Source: Tardiphaga sp052076105
GTDB lineage: Bacteria; Pseudomonadota; Alphaproteobacteria; Rhizobiales; Xanthobacteraceae
DNA: 64,000 nucleotides
NCBI RefSeq assembly: GCF_052076105.1
Contig: NZ_CP197245.1
Coordinates: forward strand, 3,410,001 to 3,474,000
Direction: 5' to 3'
The position numbers were made by a program, and so were the translations under genes. The first letter of the stretch is position 1, and the number at the start of each line of letters is the position of its first letter. The notes beneath the pieces are model-generated. The model saw only the letters and a program-made list of their open reading frames with translations. It was not told the origin of the DNA and did no database searches. This document shows, piece by piece, positions 19,855 to 29,497 of this stretch.

Positions 19855-20589
19855 TCAGACGTCCGCCGAAACCAGGTTGGTGTGCCCGAGCAGATAGCTG
19901 CGGCAGTCGCGCAGGCTGCGCAGAGCGCGATTGAAGTCGCGCCCGGTCGAGACAAGAGCACGAATCACCAGCGGATTGCGTGCGATGCCGCGCAGCACCT
20001 TGCGCAGATCGACATCGCCATTTGGCTTGATGGCCGTGGTCGCGATTTCCGGCAGTGCGCGATGGGCGGGATCGCTGACCACGCGCAGTGCGGCAAACGG
20101 CAGTCCGGCCATAGCGGCGAACTCGGCGGCGATGTGGCTTTCCATATCGACGGCGGCGGCACCAAATTCCGAACGCAGCGCGGCCTTGCCGGCCTGCCCC
20201 GTCACGACTTTCTCGACACCGACCAGACCGCCGCGAAACACTTTCTGGCGGCCGACGCCGGCACCGGCGATCAGTTCGTCGCTAAGGACTTCAGAAGCCG
20301 ACCAACGGCTGTTGCCGGCCACCACTTCCGTGGCCACGACGACAGCGCCTGATTTGAGATCGGGATCGAGGCCACCGGCAACGCCGAAGCTGATGACGCC
20401 GCGGATGGTCATGGGGTCGAAGTCAGCCAGCAGGCTGCGGAGCTGGACGGGGTCGCTTGAGCTGCAAATGACGGTCATTCCCGGCCCGGCAGCGATCTTC
20501 GCCTCCTGGACCAGCCCCGTGACGATCAATACCGGCCGCGGGTCGATTGTATCGCCCGCGGTCGAAATGCCCCCATCGCCCAAAATCAC
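19855..20589 (-). CDS. hpnG: Adenosylhopane nucleosidase/phosphorylase HpnG
   Basis: HpnG removes adenine from adenosylhopane to give ribosylhopane (or its phosphate). The 244-residue product belongs to the purine nucleoside phosphorylase/MTAN fold: ISFGVAGGLDPDLKSGAVVV near the middle and AAAVDMESHIAAEFA, the substrate-binding segment, followed by PFAALRVVSDPA. The start is GTG at 20589, whose bases overlap the shc stop (GTGA). The same frame is open further upstream, but that extension runs through shc and is spurious. It is the last gene of the hpnC-D-E-shc-hpnG operon. Confidence 0.9.
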   Translation of the reverse strand: MILGDGGISTAGDTIDPRPVLIVTGLVQEAKIAAGPGMTVICSSSDPVQLRSLLADFDPMTIRGVISFGVAGGLDPDLKSGAVVVATEVVAGNSRWSASEVLSDELIAGAGVGRQKVFRGGLVGVEKVVTGQAGKAALRSEFGAAAVDMESHIAAEFAAMAGLPFAALRVVSDPAHRALPEIATTAIKPNGDVDLRKVLRGIARNPLVIRALVSTGRDFNRALRSLRDCRSYLLGHTNLVSADV

Positions 20590-22559
20590 ATCCCAACCCC
20601 TACGGTCTTGCTGTTGGTGCTCTTCAAATTCCGGAACCGCGCCAACGCCCAGAGCGGGAAGAATTTCGAGTAGCCATGATAACGCAGATAAAACACACGG
20701 GGGAAGCCGGTGGCGGTGTAACGGGCCTCGTCCCAGAGTCCTTTTTCCGTCTGTGTGTCCATCAGGTACCGCGTTCCACGGGCAACAGCCGGATGATCGA
20801 CCTCGCCTGCCGCCATAAGCGCAAGCAAGGCCCATGCCGTTTGCGACGACGTGCTGGGAGCCGCCTCGAATCCCTTGTAATCGAGTCGGTAGCTGACCGC
20901 ATCCTCGCCCCAGCCGCCGTCCTCGTTCTGGATCGACAGCAGCCAGGCCACCGCCTTGCGGAACGCCGGATCCTGGTGGTCGATGCCAACAGCGTTGAGA
21001 GCGCACAGCACCGACCAGGTGCCGTAGATGTAGTTCAGGCCCCAGCGGCCATACCACGAGCCCTCGGCGAGCTGGGTACGGCGCAGATATTCCACACCAT
21101 CCGCCAGCGGCTTTGAGGTCTCGACGGTGTCGCCAAGCTGCGCCAGCATCGAGACACAACGCGCGGTGACGTCCTCGGTCGGCGGATCGAGCAGCGCGCC
21201 GTGGTCCGAGAACGGGATGTTGTTGAGATAATATTCGAGGTTATCGACCTCGAACGCCGCGAAGCCGCCGTCGCTGCTCTGCATGCCCAGGATCCACTCC
21301 CGGCCGCGATCGAGCGCAACGTCGTATTCCTTGCCGCCGGTCTGACGGCGCGCGCGGTCCATCGCCATCATCACCACAGCCGTGTCGTCGAGATCCGGGT
21401 AATACGCGTTGTTGTACTGGAAGGCCCAACCGCCCGGACGCAGATCCGGCCGCTTCACCGCCCAGTCGCCCTTCACGTCGAGCACCTGCTTTGTCGCCAG
21501 CCAGTCGAGACCTTTTTTCGCCGGACCGAACGCTTCATCGCCGCCGGTTTCCAGCATCGCATGCGCGGTCAGCGCGGTGTCCCACACCGGCGATACGCAA
21601 GGCTGGCAATAGGCTTCGGCCTCTCCGACAATCAGAAGCTTGTCGATACCACGGCGCTGGACGGCGCGCGGCGGATAATCGGCGGGGAAGCCGAGCACTT
21701 CATACATCATGACCATATTGGCCATCGGCGGATAGATCGCGCCGAGGCCATCTTCGCCGTTCAGGCGCTCTTCACAAAATTCGACGGCTTTCGCGATCGA
21801 ATGGGCGCGCAACTTCTTCGGAAAATACGGCTCGGCGACGCGGAGCAGAATGTCGATGCCGGTGAAGAAGGCGAACATCGCGCGACTCTGATGCGGCGCA
21901 CATTTGATGCCACCGACCCTGGACGGATCTTCCAGGAATAGCTCGTCGATGCCGACGCCCTTCTTGTTTTGCGCGCGCGGCTTCAGCGCTGCGAGCACCA
22001 TGAGCGGCACGATCGTGGTGCGTGCCCAATAGGACATCTTGTTGAGGTGGAACGGAAACCACATCGGCAGCAGCATGATCTCGACTGGCAGCACAGGCGT
22101 GGCGCGCCAGGGGATGATGCCGAACATCGCGAGCAGGAAGCGCGTGAAGACGTTGACGTTGACGGCGCCGCCGCGCGAGCGGATCGCCTCGCGAGCGCGG
22201 ATCATATGCGGTGCGTCGGCCGAATCGCCGATCATCTTCAGCGCGAAATATACTTTCACGCTGGCGCTCATGTCGAAGTCGCCGTCCTGCACCAGCGCCC
22301 AGCCGTCATGCTTGCCCTGGGTGCGGCGAAGATAGTTGGCAATCTTGCCTTCGAGCTCGGCATCGACGGGCTCGCCGAGATAATGCCGCAGCAGGACGTA
22401 TTCTGACGGGATCGTGCCGTCGGCTTCGAGCTCAAATACCCAATGGCCGTCAGGCTGCCGGAACTTCAGCAGGCTCTGCTTCGCCGAAGCGATGCTCGTC
22501 TCGAGCGCCGCGTTTTGAATTGTGATCTCTGGACTGACCGAATGCATCTCGCTCGCCAT
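20586..22559 (-). CDS. shc: Squalene-hopene cyclase
   Basis: This 657-residue membrane-associated enzyme cyclises squalene to hopene and diplopterol. The catalytic acid motif is DLDDTA at residues 389-394 (YYPDLDDTAVV), the DXDD of squalene-hopene cyclases. Several QW repeats are visible (QXXXGXW-type, such as QNEDGGWGED and QLAEGSWYGRWG). The length fits the family. ATG 22559 has GGAG nearby; an internal ATG four codons later is possible. It overlaps hpnG by four bases and follows hpnE after 42 bases. It is also called hpnF. Confidence 0.97.
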   Translation of the reverse strand: MASEMHSVSPEITIQNAALETSIASAKQSLLKFRQPDGHWVFELEADGTIPSEYVLLRHYLGEPVDAELEGKIANYLRRTQGKHDGWALVQDGDFDMSASVKVYFALKMIGDSADAPHMIRAREAIRSRGGAVNVNVFTRFLLAMFGIIPWRATPVLPVEIMLLPMWFPFHLNKMSYWARTTIVPLMVLAALKPRAQNKKGVGIDELFLEDPSRVGGIKCAPHQSRAMFAFFTGIDILLRVAEPYFPKKLRAHSIAKAVEFCEERLNGEDGLGAIYPPMANMVMMYEVLGFPADYPPRAVQRRGIDKLLIVGEAEAYCQPCVSPVWDTALTAHAMLETGGDEAFGPAKKGLDWLATKQVLDVKGDWAVKRPDLRPGGWAFQYNNAYYPDLDDTAVVMMAMDRARRQTGGKEYDVALDRGREWILGMQSSDGGFAAFEVDNLEYYLNNIPFSDHGALLDPPTEDVTARCVSMLAQLGDTVETSKPLADGVEYLRRTQLAEGSWYGRWGLNYIYGTWSVLCALNAVGIDHQDPAFRKAVAWLLSIQNEDGGWGEDAVSYRLDYKGFEAAPSTSSQTAWALLALMAAGEVDHPAVARGTRYLMDTQTEKGLWDEARYTATGFPRVFYLRYHGYSKFFPLWALARFRNLKSTNSKTVGVGM

Positions 22560-22601
22560 ATCTCCGTGCTCGTCGTGAATGATCGTCCGGCTGCGCGACG
22601 G

Positions 22602-23852
22602 TTAGCGCATCGCCAGGACGAGATCGGCCGCGCGGTCACCCGATCGCACCGATCCTTCAATAGTCGCCGGCAGACCGGTATCGGTCCAATCGCCCGCGAG
22701 AAAAAGATTCTTGAAATCCGTGACCGCGCCCGGACGCAGGGCATCTTGCGCTGGTGTGGCGGCAAAAGTGGCACGACGCTCGCGCACGATCTGCCAAGCG
22801 GGTAGCGGCGCCTGGATATTCGAAATCTTGCAGATCTCGTCCCAGATCTGTTGCGCAAACTGTTCGCGCGGCGTGTTCACAAAACGGTCGCCATTGCTGA
22901 TCGTGATCGAGAAGCGATTGTGGAAAGCAAACAGCCACTCCACCACACCGCCGACAACACCAACCAGCGGTGCGTGGCCTGCTGGCGGAACGTAGTTGAA
23001 ATGCGCATTCACGATCGCGCGGAATTCGGTCGGCGTCTTCACGCCAGGCAATAGCGACTTCGCAGCCCATGGCGGCACAGCCATCACGACCACATCGTCA
23101 GGACCGATGGCGACGACGTCATCAGCGCCAAACTTCAGCTCGGTGACGCGATCACCACTCATGGTGTAACCGCGCAGTTCATGGGCGAAATGAACGCCGG
23201 CGCCCTTGGCGCGCAGCAATTCGATCGCAGGCTCGACCAGAACATCACTAAGACCCGCGCGCGCGATCAGCGGGCGGCAAGCCTGCCCGCCTGCCAGCAG
23301 CGTCTCGCGCACGATGGCGCCGGCGAGGCCGGCCGAACCTTCCGGCGGATCGACATTGAGCGCGGCCAGCAACAGTGGCTGCACCAGACGATCGTAGAGA
23401 ACGCCTTCACAGCGAATGGCATCGCCGACCAGGCGACTATTCGACGACCAGATCAGCGGCGACAGCGCGAGATAGTCGGCGACGCCCGTGTCCGGGACGC
23501 GGCGCGTCTTGTCAAACAACCATGTCGGGATCTTGCCATCGCCGAGATCGAGCTGCCAGCGCTTGCCAGTCTTGGCATCGGCAAATGCGAATTGCGCGCG
23601 CTGCGGACCGACCAGCCCAGTCTCCGTGCCGATCGACTTTGCATAGGCGACGACGTGGCTGTTGCCCGACAGAACCAGATGGTTGCCGTTGTCGATCTGG
23701 AGCTGGGTCTGTGCGTCGAAATACGACCGGCAGCGGCCACCGGCCTGCTGCGTCGCCTCATGGAGGTGGACCTTGAAGCCGGCATTGACGAGACGCACGG
23801 CGGCCGACAGGCCGGAAACGCCGGCACCAATAATATGAGCGGTCTTTTGCAT
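22602..23852 (-). CDS. hpnE: Hydroxysqualene dehydroxylase HpnE
   Basis: HpnE reduces hydroxysqualene to squalene. The 416-residue flavoprotein opens with the FAD dinucleotide fold HIIGAGVSGLSAAVRLVNAGF, then HEATQQAGGRCRSYFD, and ends with the second FAD segment FLAGDWTDTGLPATIEGSVRSG, a layout shared with phytoene desaturase-like amine oxidases. The start at 23852 overlaps the hpnD stop by one base (TGATG). A longer open frame upstream is discarded because it runs antisense to family expectation and through hpnD. Confidence 0.94.
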   Translation of the reverse strand: MQKTAHIIGAGVSGLSAAVRLVNAGFKVHLHEATQQAGGRCRSYFDAQTQLQIDNGNHLVLSGNSHVVAYAKSIGTETGLVGPQRAQFAFADAKTGKRWQLDLGDGKIPTWLFDKTRRVPDTGVADYLALSPLIWSSNSRLVGDAIRCEGVLYDRLVQPLLLAALNVDPPEGSAGLAGAIVRETLLAGGQACRPLIARAGLSDVLVEPAIELLRAKGAGVHFAHELRGYTMSGDRVTELKFGADDVVAIGPDDVVVMAVPPWAAKSLLPGVKTPTEFRAIVNAHFNYVPPAGHAPLVGVVGGVVEWLFAFHNRFSITISNGDRFVNTPREQFAQQIWDEICKISNIQAPLPAWQIVRERRATFAATPAQDALRPGAVTDFKNLFLAGDWTDTGLPATIEGSVRSGDRAADLVLAMR

Positions 23853-24706
23853 CAGATAATCGCGTATCGCAGCAGAATCGCTATCTTGGAGGCCTTGCCG
23901 AGACGAACGGGGTCGCGTGGCAAACCAAAGCCGCGCGCCACCAGCAATTCCAGGATGGCGTGATAATATTTCGACATGATCCGTGGCGCGCGCACCACGC
24001 GGCGCTTGTTGCGCGCCATGATCTCGTCGGACTTTTTGAAATGCGCCTGCGCCCGCTTCACCAGCGGCGCACAAACCTTCGGCAATGCCGGGCTGGCTCG
24101 CACCACGTCCGGATCACTCGACGTGATGCCGGCGTGATAGAGCAGTTCACGCGGCAGATAGAGACGGCCGATGCCGGCATCTTCATCGATATCGCGCAGA
24201 ATATTGGTGATCTGCAGCGCACGGCCGAGATGATGCGCAAGCAGGATACCGTCCTCGTCCGGCATGCCGAACACCTTCACCGACAGGCGGCCGACGGCAC
24301 TGGCAACACGATCGCAATACAGATCGAGCGTTGCGTCATCCGGCGCGCGAATATCCGCGGGGATATCCATCTCCATGCCGTCGATGACGGCGATGAAATC
24401 CTCCTTGCGCATACCGAACTGCTTGATCGGCCCGACATAGTCGCGCACACGCGCCGGCGGATTGCCTGCATAGAGCGCATCGATATCTGCGCGCCACTGC
24501 TGCATATCAGCGAGCCTGACGTCGCGCGGACCATCGGAATCCGCGATATCGTCGACCTGACGGCAGAAGCTGTAGATCTGGAACATCGCATCGCGCTGGG
24601 CACGTGGCAGAATGCGCATCGCGGCATAGAACGAACTGCCTGCAGCAACGCCCTGAACCTCGCTCTGAGGTTCGCTATTATTCACCTGGCTGGTCATCTG
24701 GTTCAT
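23852..24706 (-). CDS. hpnD: Presqualene diphosphate synthase HpnD
   Basis: HpnD condenses two farnesyl diphosphates to presqualene diphosphate. The 284-residue protein has the two Asp-rich substrate motifs of the squalene/phytoene synthase family: FCRQVDDIADSD near residue 55 and TNILRDIDEDAGIGRLYLP in the second half. The start ATG at 24706 overlaps the hpnC stop (ATGA). Distinguished from HpnC by its sequence type and its place between hpnC and hpnE, the usual order. Confidence 0.94.
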   Translation of the reverse strand: MNQMTSQVNNSEPQSEVQGVAAGSSFYAAMRILPRAQRDAMFQIYSFCRQVDDIADSDGPRDVRLADMQQWRADIDALYAGNPPARVRDYVGPIKQFGMRKEDFIAVIDGMEMDIPADIRAPDDATLDLYCDRVASAVGRLSVKVFGMPDEDGILLAHHLGRALQITNILRDIDEDAGIGRLYLPRELLYHAGITSSDPDVVRASPALPKVCAPLVKRAQAHFKKSDEIMARNKRRVVRAPRIMSKYYHAILELLVARGFGLPRDPVRLGKASKIAILLRYAII

Positions 24707-25584
24707 GCGCCTGGCGTCGTCGAACGAGGTACCGGCGCGCTTGTGGTCGTGCGATGCCACAGGCAGCCCGCGATCGCCGCGAGCGCATAACCGGCCATGC
24801 TCGCCTTGGAGAGATGCACTTTCTCGACCAGCGGATCGCGCACCCGCAGCAGCTTTGAGATTTCCCAGGCGAACTTCTCGATCACCGCAATGTTGCAGGC
24901 AAACCGCGCATCCGCGATATGCGCCGTAAGGCTGTCGCCCTCGCGCAGCAGGGCCTCGTTGCGGGCCACGATCTCGCGGAGACACTCGAGCAGTGTCGGC
25001 GACGATTTCGGCTGTTCGAGCGCTTCGACGCTGACGCCATGGCGTTGCATGATATCCTGCGGGAGATAGACACGGTCGAGATCGCGATAGTCTTTGCCGC
25101 AATCCTGCAAGTGATTGTTAATTTGCAGCGCAGCGCAGATCGCGTCAGACGCCCGCCAGGTCGCTTTATCCTCGCCGTGCACTTCGAGCATGAAACGTCC
25201 GACCGGCATGGCCGAAAACGAGCAATAGTGGATCAGCTCGTCCCAATCGGCGTAGCGCAGCTTGGTGACGTCCATACGGAACGCGGTGAGCAGATCGAGC
25301 GCATGGCGCGGCGGCATGCCGCGTTCCGCAAACGCCTCTCGAAGCGTGACGGCCTCGGGTTGCTCGTCATGCTTGCCAAGCAGCCCCGTCTCCAGTTCGT
25401 CAAGCATGGCAAGCTTACTCGAGGCATCGAGCAGCGCGTGATCGGCAATGTCGTCGGCGGTCCGGACGAAATTATAGAAGGCAAGAATCAGCGCCCGGTG
25501 GCGCGGATGGATAATCCACGACGCGACAGGAAAATTCTCGTCACGATCGGTCTTGCCGGATCGCAGTTCGCTCGCAGGGGTCAT
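24703..25584 (-). CDS. hpnC: Hydroxysqualene synthase HpnC
   Basis: HpnC converts presqualene diphosphate to hydroxysqualene. The 293-residue protein is a squalene/phytoene synthase relative: FYNFVRTADDIADHALL is the first Asp motif, and NNHLQDCGKDYRDLDRVYLPQD is the second, with the variant QDCGKD in place of the usual RDxxED. It is the first gene of the hpnC-D-E-shc-G operon. Its tail runs directly into hpnD by a four-base overlap. Confidence 0.94.
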   Translation of the reverse strand: MTPASELRSGKTDRDENFPVASWIIHPRHRALILAFYNFVRTADDIADHALLDASSKLAMLDELETGLLGKHDEQPEAVTLREAFAERGMPPRHALDLLTAFRMDVTKLRYADWDELIHYCSFSAMPVGRFMLEVHGEDKATWRASDAICAALQINNHLQDCGKDYRDLDRVYLPQDIMQRHGVSVEALEQPKSSPTLLECLREIVARNEALLREGDSLTAHIADARFACNIAVIEKFAWEISKLLRVRDPLVEKVHLSKASMAGYALAAIAGCLWHRTTTSAPVPRSTTPGA

Positions 25585-25674
25585 CCAGAACTGGCTACGT
25601 TGGATTTAAACGGGGTGGCTCGGGGGCCGCCAAGGTCCGGTAATACCGGCAGGCGGGGTCGGCCGCGAGCCCCC

Positions 25675-25703
25675 ATATAGGGCAAATTGGCCGGTGAAAC
25701 CAA
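25675..25703 (-). promoter_or_regulatory. Candidate sigma-70 promoter for hpnC-D-E-shc-hpnG
   Basis: On the minus strand TTGGTT (25703-25698) is followed after 17 bases by CTATAT (25680-25675), in line with alphaproteobacterial housekeeping promoters. A leader of about 85 bases would follow, containing a CCGGT-AAT-ACCGG hairpin. Confidence 0.35.
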
Positions 25704-25815
25704 TGCCAATATGCCACTTTCAGCCGCAGCCAGCGCCGGGCCGGATCACGTCTTAGCGGGCTCGCGGCGAGACCAAAACGGCGCCACGAGCCCGAAATCT
25801 CGCATTGGGGCGGGT

Positions 25816-26058
25816 TTATTGGCCGTGGCTGACCAGCACGTCGTTGCAGGCCTTGCTGATCTTGGGGCGGTTTTCCTTCAGGCAGGACAGAACCACGAGG
25901 TCGCCCTGGTCCATAACGGCGCGGCAGAGCTTCTGCACGTCGCGGGTGCAAGCCTTCTGCTCCGCGTCGGTGCCGCTGCGGGGCTGGTTTTGCTGAGCCA
26001 ATGCACCGGTCGAGGCAGATGCGGAAAGCACGGACAGTACCAGGAGAAATTTACGCAT
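25816..26058 (-). CDS. Small exported cysteine-rich protein
   Basis: The 80-residue product has a clean signal peptide (MRKFLLVLSVLSASASTGALAQ) and a mature part of about 58 residues with four cysteines (CTRDVQKLC, SCLKENRPKISKAC). The spacing resembles the cysteine-rich repeat seen in some small bacterial secreted proteins. AAGGAAG precedes ATG 26058. It lies upstream of hpnC on the same strand but 231 bases away, with a candidate promoter between, so it is probably separate. I cannot assign a function. Confidence 0.75.
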   Translation of the reverse strand: MRKFLLVLSVLSASASTGALAQQNQPRSGTDAEQKACTRDVQKLCRAVMDQGDLVVLSCLKENRPKISKACNDVLVSHGQ

Positions 26059-26540
26059 TGTCTTCCTTCAGTATGGTGGCGAGATTCACAGCCCGCGTGG
26101 TGCATAGCATAAACTGAAACATTCGCATCGTCGGGAAAGGCCTTATCTTCAGGTACATCGGCGAATTCGAGGCGATGGATGCAATCAAGACACAGAGCTC
26201 CGCTGCCACGACAAGCGCTGAACAAATGCGGCCAAAACTTGCACCTGTTCACGCATTGGCGCCCGGCCGGATCCAGCCCAACCCGCAGCATAAAAACAGC
26301 ATTTTAGGACAATTAGTCCGACCCGCACGGTAGCAGCCCGGAATCCCAGCAACGACGCCACGATAGTATCCACCACCGTGTTCCGTGCCGGGGAACCTTC
26401 AGCTTGTGAGCGGTGACATGTTACTTTTACAATCGTCTAATTATGATTGCTCCATTGAACCTAAAGGTATGCAGCGACACTTAAGCTTCGATGAGGCGCG
26501 GCATAGCTCGGTTACACAGCGCTATTTTGGGAAACTTCAC
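26059..26540. other. Intergenic region between two divergent small genes
   Basis: No well-supported gene. A 52-codon plus-strand frame starts at ATG 26175 and ends at 26333, but its GAGG box is only two bases from the ATG and the peptide matches nothing I know. From about 26400 the base composition becomes AT-richer (for example TTACTTTTACAATCGTCTAATTATG split over 26418-26445), probably promoter DNA for the gene at 26541. Confidence 0.5.
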
Positions 26541-27041
26541 ATGACATTCCATTCTGCAAAGCGGTTCGGGCGCGCCCTCAAGGCCGCCGGCGCTGGCGCG
26601 ATCCTGATGCTGTCGGTGTCCGCAGGCCATGCCCAGTCCGGACCGTTCGCCGGTTTCGACGGCGCCTGGAGCGGCACCGGAACCGTGTCGATGTCGGACG
26701 GATCATCGGAGCGTATTCGCTGCCGGGCAACCTACAAAGTTGAAGGCGGCGGCAGTGCACTGGCGCAGACGCTACGTTGCGCCAGTGACAGCTACAAGTT
26801 CGACCTCTCCAGCAATGTCACCAGCCAGGGCAACAATGTCTCCGGCAGCTGGAGCGAAGCCAGCCGCAACGTCTACGGCAATCTGGTCGGCAAGGCCGGT
26901 GGCGGCCAGATCGACGTCTTCGTCGAGGCCGCGGGCTTTGCCGCCAACATCACTCTGACGACCCGGGGCAACAAGCAATCGGTGTCGATCAGCTCCAAGG
27001 GCGAAATTCGCGGCGTCTCGATCAACATGGTCAAGGGCTGA
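26541..27041 (+). CDS. Exported hypothetical protein (166 residues)
   Basis: The product starts with a signal peptide (RFGRALKAAGAGAILMLSVSAGHAQ). The mature part begins GPFAGFDGAWSGTGTVSMSDGSSERIRCRATY and is rich in Gly, Ser, Thr and beta-prone alternation, ending KGEIRGVSINMVKG. It looks like a small beta-barrel envelope protein. Two cysteines (RCRATY, LRCAS) may pair. The start at ATG 26541 is chosen since the signal peptide begins there; the same frame is open for 52 codons upstream without a reason to be coding. A strong terminator follows. The function is unknown. Confidence 0.8.
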   Translation: MTFHSAKRFGRALKAAGAGAILMLSVSAGHAQSGPFAGFDGAWSGTGTVSMSDGSSERIRCRATYKVEGGGSALAQTLRCASDSYKFDLSSNVTSQGNNVSGSWSEASRNVYGNLVGKAGGGQIDVFVEAAGFAANITLTTRGNKQSVSISSKGEIRGVSINMVKG

Positions 27042-27063
27042 CGCCAGCTTCCACACCATTCAC

Positions 27064-27098
27064 AAAAAAAGCCCCCGGAGCGATCCGGGGGCTTTTTT
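27064..27098. terminator. Bidirectional intrinsic terminator
   Basis: Stem GCCCCCGGA (27071-27079) with TCCGGGGGC (27084-27092), A-run to the left and T-run to the right. It ends the gene at 26541 and the converging MMPL gene at 27128. Confidence 0.93.
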
Positions 27099-27127
27099 GT
27101 TTGATCGTCCTTGCCGTGCGCGGCTGA

Positions 27128-29497
27128 TTACTTCTCTTGCTTCGCCAGAACCGAACTGCCCGTAAGGCGCTGCTGCAGATTGATCAGCCACATCGCGGTC
27201 GGGCGCAGGATGAACAGATCGGCGACCAATGCCGCGACCATCGAGAAGGCGCTGAGCCAGCCGAACAGCCGCAGCGATGGCAGATCCGAGAACACCGTCA
27301 CCACGAGGCCGCAGGCCAGCACCACCGTGGTCAGGATCAGCGCGGGACCAACGAGCACAGTCGCACGCTCGACGGCGATCGCGGGATCGGTGCCCGGCGT
27401 GTCTTCCAGACGCAAGCGATTGAGGAAGTGGATCGTGGCGCTGAGGCCGAGGCCGAAGGACACCGTGAGCGCCACCACACTGGCGAATTGCAGCCCCTCC
27501 CCGAGCAGCCACAAGACAAAGCCGGCCAGCACCACCGGGAAAATGCCCGGCAGGATACAGGCCAGCATCACCACCCACGAGCGGAATGCGAGGCCGATGA
27601 AGACGGCGACCAGACCGAATTCGATGGTCAGGCCGTGATTGAGCTTCTCGATCATCCCGGCGCTGTTGCGCGCAGCAATCGCCGAGAGACCGGTCACCGC
27701 GATCTCATAGCCGGGGTGCTTGGTGCGGACGGCGTTCAGCGCGGTGTCGAGCTTGTCGACCACCGGCAAGATCTGGCTCGAATCGCTGTCGGGCACACGG
27801 CCAGACACCACCACCGCTGTCTGATCTGCCGAGATAAAGCGGCGCACCAGATGTTCGGGGATCACGCTGACATATTCCTTCAGCGTCGCGACATCGGTCG
27901 AGCCGGCCTTCTCCGCCAGCCAGCGCCGCAGCGTCTCCAGCGACCAGACGTTACCCACGCCGGCCTGCTTCTCGACCATGGCGTGGACTTCGGCGATGGT
28001 CGCCAACGTATCCGGTGAATAGAGATCCGCTCCCTTGGGAAATTCGATCAGCACATCGATCGGATTGGCGCCGGTCAGCTTGGCGTCAAGCCGCCCGCTG
28101 GCCGCAACCGCCTGCTCCTTGTCCGGCACCTGATCGGCTAGCCGATAGCGCGGTTCGAGATTGGCATAGACCACGCCCAATCCGACGACGACGATCAGCG
28201 AGATCAGGCTGAACAGGCCGGGACGACCGACCATGCGGACCGCGATCCAGTAACAGAATGCACGCAGCGCCTGCACACCGGCATCGGCGGTCTGGAACTT
28301 CTGCGCGAAAATCTTCTCGTTGCGCACCAGCAGCACGCCGAACACCGGCACCAGCGACAACACGGCGAGCAGTGCAATGATGGTCGCCGCGAGCCCGGCT
28401 TCGCCGAAGGCGCGGATCAGATCGGAATCCGAGAACTGCAAGGCAAGAAAGGAAATGCCGGCGGTGCCATGCGTCAAGACGCAGGCTGGACCCACAACAC
28501 GCACCGCATTCGTAAAGGCCGAATACTTGTCCTCGCCTGCAATCAACCGATCACGCGCCGCAAACGTAAGCTGCATCGAGTCCGCAAAACTGATCACCAT
28601 GATCAGCGGCGTCATCACGTTCAGGAACATGTTGAGGCTGAAGCCGGCCCAGCCGAGCGCGCCGAGCGACAAGAGGATCGCGAGCAGCGGCGGGAACGCC
28701 GCCACGATCATGAACGAGACCTTGCGGAAGAAGATGATGGCGATGATACAGCCGGCCAGGATACCGGCGATGTTGTAGATCAGACCGTCGCGCTCGACCG
28801 CATTGCGGATTTCGAGCTGCATCACCGGCACGCCCGACAGTTCCTTGGTCAGGCCGCTATTGGCCAGATCGTCGTTCATGGTCTTGCGAATATCGGCAAC
28901 GACGCCAGTCAGCTTGTTGTTGCTGACCACGGCCGGATCGAGCGACAGAACCACCAGCGCCAGAGTTCCGTCGTCGGACAACAACTTGCCGCGAATGAGC
29001 TCGTTCTGCTTCACCGTCTCGATGAACTTGTCGTAGTCGGCGCCTTGAGGAAGCTCGTTCGGGAACAATGCGGCCGGCAGCTTGCCGGGAGCCGGTGTCT
29101 GACGTGCCGAGAAAATCGAGATCAAACCGCGGACGCCATCGACCAGTTGCAGATCGGTGACGAGGTCACGCATCTTTTCGAGGTTCTCGCGCGCGAGCAG
29201 CGTCTTGCCCTCGATCACGACGAGCACGTCGAATTCGGTGGATGGGAAGCGCTTGGTCACTTCCTCGTACTGCCGATATTCCTTGCTGTCAGAGCGGAAC
29301 AGCTGGCTCAGCGAATCGTCGATTTTGATGCGCTGGATGCCGAAAATTGCACCGATCACCAGCGCGAGCAGGATCACGCAGGACAGTACCGGCGCCTTCA
29401 CCGCGATCAGGCCGATGCGCTCGAGCCCGAAGGCGATGCTGACCGGCCCCTTTCGCAATTTATTCATATCCGCGTCGTGGGGAACCTTATCGTGCAT
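27128..29497 (-). CDS. MMPL/RND-family transporter, second copy in the hopanoid region
   Basis: The 789-residue inner-membrane protein has the same arrangement as HpnN: an N-terminal helix (about 35-55, CVILLALVIGAIFGIQRI), periplasmic domain, helix bundle with sterol-sensing-domain-like character (LNMFLNVMTPLIMVISFADS), second periplasmic domain and second bundle (FVLWLLGEGLQFASVVALTVSFGLGLSATIHFL). It is probably an exporter of lipids or hydrophobic compounds. It lies downstream of eutB-hpnP-eutC on the same strand after a 214-base gap. ATG 29467 is an alternative start that drops ten polar residues. A hopanoid role is plausible but unproven. Confidence 0.82.
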   Translation of the reverse strand: MHDKVPHDADMNKLRKGPVSIAFGLERIGLIAVKAPVLSCVILLALVIGAIFGIQRIKIDDSLSQLFRSDSKEYRQYEEVTKRFPSTEFDVLVVIEGKTLLARENLEKMRDLVTDLQLVDGVRGLISIFSARQTPAPGKLPAALFPNELPQGADYDKFIETVKQNELIRGKLLSDDGTLALVVLSLDPAVVSNNKLTGVVADIRKTMNDDLANSGLTKELSGVPVMQLEIRNAVERDGLIYNIAGILAGCIIAIIFFRKVSFMIVAAFPPLLAILLSLGALGWAGFSLNMFLNVMTPLIMVISFADSMQLTFAARDRLIAGEDKYSAFTNAVRVVGPACVLTHGTAGISFLALQFSDSDLIRAFGEAGLAATIIALLAVLSLVPVFGVLLVRNEKIFAQKFQTADAGVQALRAFCYWIAVRMVGRPGLFSLISLIVVVGLGVVYANLEPRYRLADQVPDKEQAVAASGRLDAKLTGANPIDVLIEFPKGADLYSPDTLATIAEVHAMVEKQAGVGNVWSLETLRRWLAEKAGSTDVATLKEYVSVIPEHLVRRFISADQTAVVVSGRVPDSDSSQILPVVDKLDTALNAVRTKHPGYEIAVTGLSAIAARNSAGMIEKLNHGLTIEFGLVAVFIGLAFRSWVVMLACILPGIFPVVLAGFVLWLLGEGLQFASVVALTVSFGLGLSATIHFLNRLRLEDTPGTDPAIAVERATVLVGPALILTTVVLACGLVVTVFSDLPSLRLFGWLSAFSMVAALVADLFILRPTAMWLINLQQRLTGSSVLAKQEK

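Noticed and set aside
20590..21159. Upstream extension of the hpnG frame
   Set aside because: The extension is out of frame with and inside shc; hpnG begins at the GTG overlapping the shc stop.
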